In this document: piece after piece, positions 1 to 5,011 of the stretch
Layout of the letters: every line of letters begins with the position of its first letter
Position numbering within the stretch: position 1 is the first letter of the stretch
Assembly: GCA_003123965.1 (NCBI GenBank)
Contig: NNSL01000304.1
Coordinates: 1-5,011 of the forward strand
Reading direction: 5' to 3'
DNA length: 5,011 bases
DNA from: Balneolaceae bacterium SMO_bin1
Lineage (GTDB): Bacteria > Bacteroidota > Rhodothermia > Balneolales > Balneolaceae
The notes under the pieces: generated by a model
Databases searched by the model: none
What the model saw: only the letters and a program-made list of their open reading frames with translations
What the model was told of the DNA's origin: nothing
Made by a program: the position numbers and the translations under genes

Positions 1-2481
1 ATGGAAGCCAGCCTGGAAGTACCTACGGCAACCTCGGTGCGCGAAATGCCGGTTAAAATGCTCGTTGAAGACCGCGATATCATTAATCGCCATCTGAAGC
101 AGAAAGGCGAACCGAAGGCTTCTTTTACGCACATTATTGCCTGGGCTATTGTACGCGCGCTTGAGAAGTTCCCCAATATGAACAGCGCCTTTGTCAAAAA
201 AGATGGCACACCGTACAAGGCTGTTCCCGAGCAGGTAAATCTTGGGCTGGCTATTGATGTACAGAACGATGACGGTTCCCGCAACCTGTTGGTGCCCAAC
301 ATTAAAGGCGTCAACAATATGAATTTTAAAGAGTTTCTGCATGCCTATGCAGACCTCGTTGAAAAAGCACGCACGGGCAATCTGGGCATTCAGGATTTCC
401 AGAATACCACCATCACGCTTACAAATCCCGGTATGCTGGGCACCATTTCATCGGTCCCCCGGTTGATGAAAGGCCAAGGCGCCATCATCGCGACCGGTGC
501 TATCGATTTTCCGGCCGAATACAGTTCAATGTCGCAGGAAGTACTAAACAGCCTGGCTATCAGCAAGGTGATGACCATGACCTCGACCTACGATCACCGC
601 GTGATTCAAGGGGCCGAGTCGGGTTCATTCCTGAAGTACATCAGCAGCCTGCTGAATGGCCAAGAAGATTTTTACGACAGCATTTTTTCTGATCTCGACA
701 TTTCCTATGAGCCGGTTCCTTATGGTGAAGACACTTACACCGGTCAATTATCAGGTAAAGAAACCAGCCTGGAAGAAAACAAGCGCGCTATTGCGGTTAT
801 GCGCCTCATTAATATGTACCGCACCCGAGGACACGTACTGGCTGATCTCGATCCGCTAAGTGATGAAACAGGCCAAAGCCCGGAACTTGATCTCGAATAC
901 TACGGGCTTTCGCTTTGGGATATGGATCGCGAATTCTATTGTGCCGGTCTGGGCGGCCACGAAAAAGCGCCTCTTCGAACAATATTGCAGCTTCTGCGTG
1001 ATACTTACTGCGGTAAAATCGGGGCTGAGTTTATGCACATCCTGGATCTGGATGAGCGCCAGTGGCTGCGCGAACGCATGGAAAGTACTACGAATAGCCC
1101 CGACCTTAATAAGGACGAAAAGAAAGAAATTCTGCACAAGTTAAATCAGGCAAAAGCTTTTGAGCAATTTTTGGGCAAAAAATACATCGGCCATAAGCGC
1201 TTCTCGCTTGAAGGTGCCGACACACTTATTCCCATGATGCATTTCCTGCTCGATCAAGCCGGAGAGCAAGAAGTTGAGAAAATATTTATGGGCATGGCCC
1301 ACCGCGGGCGGCTTAACATTCTGGTAAATACGCTCAACAAGCCGTATCAAAAAGTATTTGCTGATTTTGAAGGCAATCTCGATCCTGACAGCATTCAAGG
1401 TTCGGGTGATGTTAAATATCACCTTGGAGCCAAGGGCAAGCATGAATCTAAATCCGGCAAATCGGTGGAGATTGAACTCATGCCTAACCCCAGCCACTTG
1501 GAATCGGTAAATCCGGTTGTTGAAGGGGCGGCCCGTGCGACGGAAGATCACATGGATGGAGAGAACAAGAATAAACGCGTAATGCCGCTGCTAATTCACG
1601 GTGATGCCGCATTTTCCGGTCAGGGTGTTGTTGCTGAAACGCTGAATATGTCGCAGCTGGATGCCTATAAAACGGGCGGTACGGTGCACGTTATCATTAA
1701 CAACCAAATTGGTTTTACTACCCTGCCTGAAGATGGTCGCTCAACGCAGTACGCTTCAGACCTGGCGAAGATGATCTTAGCGCCTATTTTCCACGTAAAT
1801 GGCGATAATCCCGAAGAAGCCGTTCATGTAATGAAGATGGCCTTTGAGTATCGCCAGAAATTTGGGAAAGACGTTGTGATTGATCTGGTCTGCTTCCGTA
1901 AACATGGGCACAACGAAGGCGACGAACCGGCCTTCACCCAGCCCGGCATGTACCAGGAAATTGACAATCACGACCCGGTGCGCGACCTCTACACAAAAGA
2001 GCTGGTCCGCAAGGATGAGCTGGATGAAGAGGAAGCACAACAAATTTTTGACGAATTTGAAGATCTGCTGCAGAAAGCTTTTGAAGATGCGAAAAATGCA
2101 TCGCCGATGGAGGTCACCGATGAGATGATCAACCGGCACGAGAAAACCCAGGATGAATGGGCTGAATTCCCCGACACCACTTATTCTGAAGAGGATCTGA
2201 AAGAAATTGCGGTGAAGCTAAATACCGTACCTAAAGATTTTGATGCGAATCCCAAGTTGCTTAAGCAGCTTGCCAAACGTGCTGAAACGGTAAAAAGCAA
2301 CGAGCGAAAAATTGACTGGGGCTTTGCTGAAGCACTGGCTTTTGGGTCACTGCTTAAAGATCAAACGACGGTACGCCTGACGGGACAGGATGCCGAGCGC
2401 GGCACCTTTTCTCACCGTCACGCAAAACTGCACGGTACCAACACCGACCAAGGAGTTTGTACCACTGAACAACCTCAGTGA
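1..2481 (+). CDS. kgd: kgd segment 1: succinyltransferase (E2o) catalytic domain plus N-terminal two thirds of the E1o domain
   Basis: Residues are numbered from base 1. Residues 1 to about 235 form the E2o acyltransferase domain, with the SFTHIIAWAIVRAL helix, NLGLAIDV, ITLTNPGMLGT and the catalytic His199 in STYDHRVIQG. The usual E2 motif is HxxxDG; here the Asp is Gln, as I recall for mycobacterial KGD. No lipoyl domain is visible. Residues about 255-300 start E1o (MYRTRGHVLADLDPL). The thiamine-diphosphate region follows: AHRGRLN with His434, NPSHLES with His499, then HGDAAFSGQGVVAETLN at 533-549 and NNQIGFTT at 567-574, which fit the Mg-ThDP fold, and HGHNEGDEP at 635-643. True homology ends near residue 817 (base 2451); the last nine residues before the TGA at 2479-2481 are out of frame. 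A Lys in SHRHAKLHG replaces a residue that is Val in the relatives I recall. The true start is upstream of the window. Confidence 0.9.
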   Translation: MEASLEVPTATSVREMPVKMLVEDRDIINRHLKQKGEPKASFTHIIAWAIVRALEKFPNMNSAFVKKDGTPYKAVPEQVNLGLAIDVQNDDGSRNLLVPNIKGVNNMNFKEFLHAYADLVEKARTGNLGIQDFQNTTITLTNPGMLGTISSVPRLMKGQGAIIATGAIDFPAEYSSMSQEVLNSLAISKVMTMTSTYDHRVIQGAESGSFLKYISSLLNGQEDFYDSIFSDLDISYEPVPYGEDTYTGQLSGKETSLEENKRAIAVMRLINMYRTRGHVLADLDPLSDETGQSPELDLEYYGLSLWDMDREFYCAGLGGHEKAPLRTILQLLRDTYCGKIGAEFMHILDLDERQWLRERMESTTNSPDLNKDEKKEILHKLNQAKAFEQFLGKKYIGHKRFSLEGADTLIPMMHFLLDQAGEQEVEKIFMGMAHRGRLNILVNTLNKPYQKVFADFEGNLDPDSIQGSGDVKYHLGAKGKHESKSGKSVEIELMPNPSHLESVNPVVEGAARATEDHMDGENKNKRVMPLLIHGDAAFSGQGVVAETLNMSQLDAYKTGGTVHVIINNQIGFTTLPEDGRSTQYASDLAKMILAPIFHVNGDNPEEAVHVMKMAFEYRQKFGKDVVIDLVCFRKHGHNEGDEPAFTQPGMYQEIDNHDPVRDLYTKELVRKDELDEEEAQQIFDEFEDLLQKAFEDAKNASPMEVTDEMINRHEKTQDEWAEFPDTTYSEEDLKEIAVKLNTVPKDFDANPKLLKQLAKRAETVKSNERKIDWGFAEALAFGSLLKDQTTVRLTGQDAERGTFSHRHAKLHGTNTDQGVCTTEQPQ
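2440..2455 (+). other. kgd: First frameshift in kgd (net one extra base)
   Basis: Frame 1 is family-like through HGTNTDQ, ending at base 2451, and frame 2 is family-like from EFVPL at 2453. Removing one G from the GG at 2452-2453 restores Asp-Gln-Glu-Phe-Val-Pro-Leu. Other single-base removals within about 2440-2455 would also restore the frame, so the exact base is uncertain. No long homopolymer is present. Confidence 0.82.
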
Positions 2482-3100
2482 CGATCAGGCTACATTTTAT
2501 CCATACAACAGCCTGCTGAGTGAGTTCGCTTGCCTCGCTTTTGAATTCGGATACAGCGCTACCAAACCGGAAGCACTGGTGATTTGGGAAGCGCAGTTTG
2601 GCGACTTTGTGAATGGTGCTCAAATTCCCATCGATCAATACATTTCGGCTTCTGAAGCAAAATGGGGCCAAAAAACGAACCTTGTGATGACACTTCCCCA
2701 TGGGTATGAGGGTCAGGGTCCGGAGCACTCCTCCGCGCGCCTTGAGCGTTTCCTGCAGCTCTGTGCAGAGGATAACATGCAGGTAGTGAATCTCACCACC
2801 CCGGCTCAGTATTTCCATGCGCTGCGCAAGCAAGCCAAGCAGGATAATAAGAAGCCATTAATCATCATGTCGCCGAAGAGTTTGCTACGTCATAAATTGG
2901 CAACATCAAATACAGATGACTTGGCAAATGGCGCTTACAAGCCGTTCATTGAGGATCATGAAATTGAAAACAAAGATAAAATTGATCGCCTGGTGATCTG
3001 CTCCGGTAAGGTTTACTACGATTTATATCAGCATCGCGAACAGCAGGAAATCGACAATATTGCTATCGTGCGGCTTGAACAAGTTCTACCCCTTCCCTGA
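2453..3100 (+). CDS. kgd: kgd segment 2: transketolase-like pyrimidine-binding part of E1o (frame +2)
   Basis: This stretch continues segment 1 in the next frame. From 2453 to about 3082 it gives 210 residues beginning EFVPLNNLSDDQ, the expected continuation of the HRHA...EFTPL region of KGD and SucA proteins. It carries the most conserved E1o blocks: VIWEAQFGDFVNGAQ, LPHGYEGQGPEHSSARLERF, MSPKSLLRH and VICSGKVYYDL. These belong to the pyrimidine-binding and C-terminal domains, which complete the ThDP site across the dimer. An ATG exists in this frame at 2390, but the codons from 2390 to 2452 encode nothing family-like, so there is no real start here. The frame ends at the TGA at 3098-3100, directly after LEQVLPLP, where relatives continue for about 80 residues. 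On its own this piece should not be functional. Confidence 0.85.
   Translation, partial: EFVPLNNLSDDQATFYPYNSLLSEFACLAFEFGYSATKPEALVIWEAQFGDFVNGAQIPIDQYISASEAKWGQKTNLVMTLPHGYEGQGPEHSSARLERFLQLCAEDNMQVVNLTTPAQYFHALRKQAKQDNKKPLIIMSPKSLLRHKLATSNTDDLANGAYKPFIEDHEIENKDKIDRLVICSGKVYYDLYQHREQQEIDNIAIVRLEQVLPLP
3083..3099 (+). other. kgd: Second frameshift in kgd (net one extra base)
   Basis: Frame 2 reads IVRLEQ then VLPLP and stops; frame 3 reads FYPFPDRDV from 3084. Dropping the G at 3083 gives LEQFYPFPDRDV. Dropping one C from the CCCC run at 3089-3092 gives LEQVLPFPDRDV. Both fit the family, where this site reads LEQ or IEQ followed by a hydrophobic pair and P-F/L-P. The C-run makes a homopolymer length error the simplest explanation. 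Confidence 0.82.
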
Positions 3101-3338
3101 CCGAGATGTTGCGAACATCCTGGATGAATACAGCCATGTGAATGATATTGTATGGTGCCAGGAAGAACCGCAAAATATGGGTGCTTGGACGTTCGTTAAT
3201 CCCCGTATTAATGAGCAGCTCAATGAAGGACAAAAACTGCGCTATGCCGGGCGACAGGCTTCGGCTTCACCGGCTGCCGGACAGAAGAAAATTCATGAGA
3301 AGGAGCAGGAACTGCTCATCAATGAAGCGATGGGATAA
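3084..3338 (+). CDS. kgd: kgd segment 3: C-terminal end of E1o (frame +3)
   Basis: The last 84 residues of the gene, FYPFPDRDV through WCQEEPQNMGAW and LRYAGRQASASPAAG to INEAMG and TAA, match the C-terminus of SucA and KGD proteins closely, including the Q-E-E-P-x-N-x-G-A-W block and the R-Y-A-G-R-x-A-S-A-S-P signature. An upstream TTG at 3060 opens this frame, but nothing suggests independent translation. The piece makes sense only when joined to segment 2. The intact stop and the terminator just downstream show that the 3' end of the gene is complete. Confidence 0.84.
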   Translation, partial: FYPFPDRDVANILDEYSHVNDIVWCQEEPQNMGAWTFVNPRINEQLNEGQKLRYAGRQASASPAAGQKKIHEKEQELLINEAMG

Positions 3339-3357
3339 TTCTCAACAACTTAAAAAT

Positions 3358-3394
3358 AAAAAGGGAGTGCATTTAATTGCACTCCCTTTTTTTT
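3358..3394. terminator. Bidirectional rho-independent terminator between kgd and folE2
   Basis: An 11-bp perfect stem (3361-3371 with 3378-3388, core GGGAGTGCA/TGCACTCCC) closes a 6-base loop, TTTAAT. It is flanked by five A's at 3358-3362 and eight T's at 3387-3394, whose inner ends join the stem. It begins 19 bases after the kgd stop and ends 21 bases before the folE2 stop on the opposite strand. The matching A- and T-runs let it end transcription in both directions, as expected between convergent genes. Confidence 0.9.
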
Positions 3395-3415
3395 ATTTGA
3401 ACTATGTATTGAAAA

Positions 3416-4315
3416 CTACCGAAGTCCGTTTGGTACGCCCTTGTAAATTCGGCTTACCGCATCGTGGCTGTGCAGGCTTTCTTCGTGAATACAGCGAATC
3501 ACAAAATCTTTGATCCGATCATCGGTATTAAATTCTTCGTATAACAACCGTGCCGCATCTTCCACGAATTTTTGATAGGCCGCATTCATTTCAGCAAATG
3601 CCTGCTCATCTTCGCGCTTTACCATTACCTGCGTTTCCGTCATCAGGGCCTCGCGGCAATGATTCACCAAATCTTCGACGAAAATTTCTTCGTTGAGCTC
3701 TACTTTAATGGTTGCTACACTGCGCTGGCTATGTGGAATAGCTGCAATACCGCGCGACTCACGAGCGTGTTCCGAAAGTTCGTACGAGCACGGGCAGGCA
3801 CTACTATACTCATAATCCATGTGCATGAATGTGCGGAACTTGCCGTTTGGGGTAAGTGTCCCTTCCAACGCAACACGATAATACTGGTACCCTTCCAGAC
3901 CAGAGCGCAGGCTTTCCTGCATAATAGGATAGTTGAAAGATAGCCGAATATAGGCTGACTTTACCTCAAGTTCTTTGATGTATAGTTTAAGAACTTCTTC
4001 CAGCTTATTCGGGTGAAAAACATCATCCTTGAAGTCGTAAAAGCGACGGATGATGCGGCTCATGTTGATGCCCTTCTTTCCTGCTTCCAATCCTACGTAG
4101 CCATCTACCGATGTCTCGAGCGTGAGCAGCTCGCCATCCGGCCGCGGATATTTTAAGGGCAGCTTAAAGTTGGAAATGCCCACCTGTTGAATGGGCACAT
4201 CGGCACCCTCAATAAGGGAAGCCGGCCCATTTTGCATATCGGGCAAACTTTCCTTGTACTCATCAGAAATTATAAATGTAGGATCGTAGTGGCGTTTCAC
4301 TTCTGTAGAAATCAT
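3416..4315 (-). CDS. folE2: GTP cyclohydrolase IB (FolE2)
   Basis: This 299-residue cytoplasmic enzyme opens and rearranges GTP to 7,8-dihydroneopterin triphosphate, the entry step to folate, tetrahydropterin and queuosine synthesis. It belongs to the metal-dependent FolE2/MptA family, unrelated in sequence to FolE and active with metals other than zinc in characterised members. Family marks seen here are QQVGISNFKLPL (residues 43-54), KKGINMSRIIRRF (80-92), SACPCSYELS with Cys174 and Cys176 (172-181), IPHSQRS with His195 (193-199), QVMVKREDEQ (229-238) and LHSHDAVS with His282 and His284 (281-288). The Cys, His and Glu residues in these blocks include the expected metal and catalytic ligands. 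Length is normal and no residue is obviously missing. The ATG at 4313-4315 lies 15 bases after the stop of the PTPS-family gene, with no clear Shine-Dalgarno sequence, so translation probably relies on an A/T-rich leader or coupling. Identification is secure. Confidence 0.95.
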   Translation of the reverse strand: MISTEVKRHYDPTFIISDEYKESLPDMQNGPASLIEGADVPIQQVGISNFKLPLKYPRPDGELLTLETSVDGYVGLEAGKKGINMSRIIRRFYDFKDDVFHPNKLEEVLKLYIKELEVKSAYIRLSFNYPIMQESLRSGLEGYQYYRVALEGTLTPNGKFRTFMHMDYEYSSACPCSYELSEHARESRGIAAIPHSQRSVATIKVELNEEIFVEDLVNHCREALMTETQVMVKREDEQAFAEMNAAYQKFVEDAARLLYEEFNTDDRIKDFVIRCIHEESLHSHDAVSRIYKGVPNGLR

Positions 4316-4330
4316 TTATTCAAAGTAATT

Positions 4331-4765
4331 TTAGAGCTCGTTGTCAAAGAGATAGGGACAATAAACAGCCGAATTTCGTTCCGTTTCGCGCAGCTTTACG
4401 GCATACAAGTAGCCAGAGCTGGCTTCTTCAATCGGTTCTTCGAGCTGTTCAAAAAACACTTTCACCAGATTCTCGGTTGATGGTATTATGCCATCAAGGA
4501 AATCAACGTCCAGGTTCAAATTTTTGTGATCACATGGTTCAATAATGTGTTCTTCAATAATTTGTTTTAGCACCGAGAGATCAATCACATAACCGGTCTC
4601 CTCATCAGGCGTGCCGGCCACGGTGACTTCTATTTTGTAGTTATGCCCGTGCCAGTGTTCGTGATTACACTTACCGTACATATCCTTATTCCACTGGTCC
4701 GACTTTTCGGGATTATGCAACCGGTGAGCTGCATTAAAATGTGCTTTACGTCGTACTAATACCAT
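4331..4765 (-). CDS. queD: 6-pyruvoyl-tetrahydropterin synthase / QueD-family protein with mixed Cys-Glu active-site motif
   Basis: This 144-residue protein is a COG0720 T-fold enzyme acting on 7,8-dihydroneopterin triphosphate, the FolE2 product. Zinc ligands are His14 in FNAAHRL and His39 and His41 in HGHNY. The catalytic partners are visible as Asp79-His80 in CDHKNLN, and the pterin-binding Glu as Glu127 in RETERNSAVY; PSTENL at 95-100 is also typical. The motif before HGH is CNHEHW. Cys33 therefore sits as C-x5-HGH (the 6-pyruvoyl-tetrahydropterin synthase pattern) rather than C-x3-HGH (classical QueD), while Glu36 gives E-x2-HGH, the mark of PTPS-III proteins that make 6-hydroxymethyldihydropterin for folate. 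The product could thus feed queuosine, a tetrahydropterin cofactor or folate, and the queD symbol is only the family default. It is the first gene of a two-gene unit with folE2. No Shine-Dalgarno sequence is evident before the ATG at 4763-4765. Confidence 0.92.
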   Translation of the reverse strand: MVLVRRKAHFNAAHRLHNPEKSDQWNKDMYGKCNHEHWHGHNYKIEVTVAGTPDEETGYVIDLSVLKQIIEEHIIEPCDHKNLNLDVDFLDGIIPSTENLVKVFFEQLEEPIEEASSGYLYAVKLRETERNSAVYCPYLFDNEL

Positions 4766-4869
4766 ATCTATAGTTATTTGTTAATAGGACGCTTATAACG
4801 TATCAGTATGGTGGAAGGTTCCCTTCTAGAGCGTTTGGAAGGTAAAAAAAATTACACCAAATAGTGTAT
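4766..4869 (-). promoter_or_regulatory. Upstream region of the PTPS-folE2 operon, with a 7-bp direct repeat
   Basis: This roughly 100-base A/T-rich gap lies between the preceding terminator and the PTPS start codon, so it should hold the operon promoter. Read on the minus strand, ACCTTCC occurs twice (complement of 4837-4843 and 4813-4819), 24 bases apart start to start and about 48-78 bases before the ATG. A short inverted repeat (gaagg-ttc-ccttc, 4814-4826) overlaps the nearer copy. The TATAA around 4794 is a possible -10 but has no good partner upstream, so I do not fix a promoter position. The repeat could bind a regulator or be chance. Confidence 0.4.
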
Positions 4870-4905
4870 AAAAAAATAGAGCACCCCGAATCAACGGAGT
4901 GCTCC
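4870..4905 (-). terminator. Rho-independent terminator of the gene at the right edge
   Basis: Bases 4879-4888 pair with 4895-4904 (GAGCACCCCG against CGGAGTGCTC) with one C-A mismatch and a 6-base loop. Seven A's at 4870-4876 lie on the left, so on the minus strand the hairpin is followed by TA and seven T's. It starts about 60 bases after the stop of the partial gene at 4964 and precedes the PTPS operon, separating the two transcription units. Confidence 0.82.
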
Positions 4906-4920
4906 TTGTGATCAGCACAC

Positions 4921-4941
4921 CTCACATAGAGTCTATGTGAG
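4921..4941. repeat. 21-bp perfect palindrome in the 3' untranslated region
   Basis: Arms CTCACATAGA (4921-4930) and TCTATGTGAG (4932-4941) are exact reverse complements around a single G at 4931. In RNA this would fold as at least 9 bp with a 3-base loop. It lies between the stop codon of the partial minus-strand gene (4964) and its terminator (4905) and has no T-run of its own, so it is a separate element: an mRNA 3'-end stabiliser, a dyad protein site, or a copy of a dispersed repeat. Confidence 0.7.
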
Positions 4942-4963
4942 AAGCATATTATACAGAAATTGA

Positions 4964-5011
4964 TTATTGAAAACGAACCCAGGTACCTTCTTGCGTCCAG
5001 TCTTCGGTTCC
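4964..5011 (-). CDS. C-terminal end of an unidentified protein (partial)
   Basis: Only the last 15 codons and a TAA stop (4964-4966) are in the window, reading GTEDWTQEGTWVRFQ on the minus strand. The evidence that this is a real gene is indirect: an open frame to the window edge, codon use like the neighbours, and a terminator in the right orientation about 60 bases downstream. The aromatic-rich tail with two Trp residues fits a beta-strand ending but is too short to assign to a family. The gene continues beyond the right edge, is oriented like the PTPS-folE2 pair, and is probably transcribed separately. Confidence 0.6.
   Translation of the reverse strand, partial: GTEDWTQEGTWVRFQ

Larger units (their letters stand above)
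1..3338 (+). pseudogene. kgd: Multifunctional 2-oxoglutarate dehydrogenase E1 / dihydrolipoyl succinyltransferase fusion, 5'-partial and twice frameshifted
   Basis: This gene encodes the thiamine-diphosphate-dependent enzyme that decarboxylates 2-oxoglutarate in the TCA cycle, fused behind an E2-type succinyltransferase domain as in mycobacterial KGD and corynebacterial OdhA. With lipoyl-carrying E2 and E3 partners, the family yields succinyl-CoA and NADH in the cytoplasm. Reading frame 1 to about 2451, frame 2 from 2453 to about 3082 and frame 3 from about 3084 to the TAA at 3336-3338 gives some 1,111 residues that follow the family without a gap. Full-length relatives are about 1,200 residues, so roughly 100 N-terminal residues lie before the window. 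The ATG at base 1 is internal: in relatives the MEASLEVPTATSVR stretch follows a conserved Val-Lys-Asn and an N-terminal arm. Both frame changes need one net extra base. All motifs survive on either side, so this could be an intact gene with sequencing errors or a recently broken one. The family assignment is secure; its functional state is not. Confidence 0.88.

Noticed and set aside
1..3. ATG at base 1 as the true start of the kgd gene.
   Set aside because: Family members have about 100 more residues before this methionine, and it falls inside the conserved stretch entering the E2 domain. There is also no upstream sequence in which to judge a ribosome binding site.
1141..1551. Long open frame on the minus strand inside kgd, and similar ones at 856-1137, 1777-2139 and 2354-2833.
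   Set aside because: They lie opposite strongly conserved coding sequence and their translations show no domain pattern, so they are shadows of the sense gene.
2449..3083. Programmed +1 frameshifting: both frame changes can be placed right after an in-frame CAA followed by G.
   Set aside because: CAA followed by G is read normally in many other places of the same gene (for example 475, 607 and 661). The second site can equally be placed in the CCCC run, no stimulatory element is evident, and two programmed shifts in one sucA-type gene are unknown to me.
3142..3513. Plus-strand open frame running from the end of kgd through the terminator into the folE2 region.
   Set aside because: It is out of frame with the conserved C-terminus of kgd, crosses the terminator hairpin and is antisense to folE2.
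3572..3943. Plus-strand open frames opposite folE2 and the PTPS gene (also 4187-4480).
   Set aside because: Both minus-strand genes have clear family motifs across these stretches, and the plus-strand translations resemble nothing and lack start context.
4785..4800. Candidate -10 element (TATAA on the minus strand) for the PTPS operon.
   Set aside because: No matching -35 or Bacteroidota-type -33 TTTG element sits at a suitable distance, and A/T-rich sequence yields such matches by chance.
4861..4945. The two adjacent hairpins as a CRISPR repeat, riboswitch or small RNA gene.
   Set aside because: The two hairpins do not share sequence, there is no repeat-spacer periodicity, and one of them is a standard terminator.

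Overview
The window (about 47-48% G+C by eye) shows three things: the 3' part of a very large TCA-cycle gene on the plus strand, a convergent two-gene pterin operon on the minus strand, and the last 15 codons of a third minus-strand gene at the right edge. The kgd-type E2-E1 fusion, FolE2 in place of FolE, and the lack of clear Shine-Dalgarno sequences before the two minus-strand genes suggest a Bacteroidota/Rhodothermota-type bacterium, perhaps of the Balneolales. This is inferred from gene content, not from a search.

Left, 1-3338 (+): a multifunctional 2-oxoglutarate dehydrogenase/decarboxylase with a succinyltransferase domain fused in front of the E1o domain, as in mycobacterial KGD and corynebacterial OdhA. 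The 5' end lies outside the window; the ATG at base 1 is an internal methionine. The gene cannot be read in one frame. One net extra base near 2440-2455 and another near 3083-3099 split it into three pieces, which rejoin into about 1,111 well-conserved residues. Nothing else in the gene looks decayed, so either the sequence has errors or the inactivation is recent.

Middle, 3339-3415: a 77-base gap between converging stop codons, holding a strong hairpin with an A-run on one side and a T-run on the other, so it probably terminates both genes.

Right, 3416-4765 (-): a PTPS/QueD-family gene followed 15 bases later by folE2 (GTP cyclohydrolase IB), very likely one transcript. FolE2 makes 7,8-dihydroneopterin triphosphate from GTP and the PTPS-family enzyme uses that product, so the two catalyse consecutive steps. 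The PTPS active-site stretch carries both a Cys (C-x5-HGH) and a Glu (E-x2-HGH), which leaves open whether it serves queuosine, tetrahydropterin or folate synthesis.

Far right, 4766-5011: the operon's upstream region with a direct repeat, a minus-strand terminator, a near-perfect palindrome, and the end of an unidentified minus-strand gene. I found no clear novel system, mobile element, CRISPR array or RNA gene. The best leads are the double frameshift and the mixed PTPS motif.
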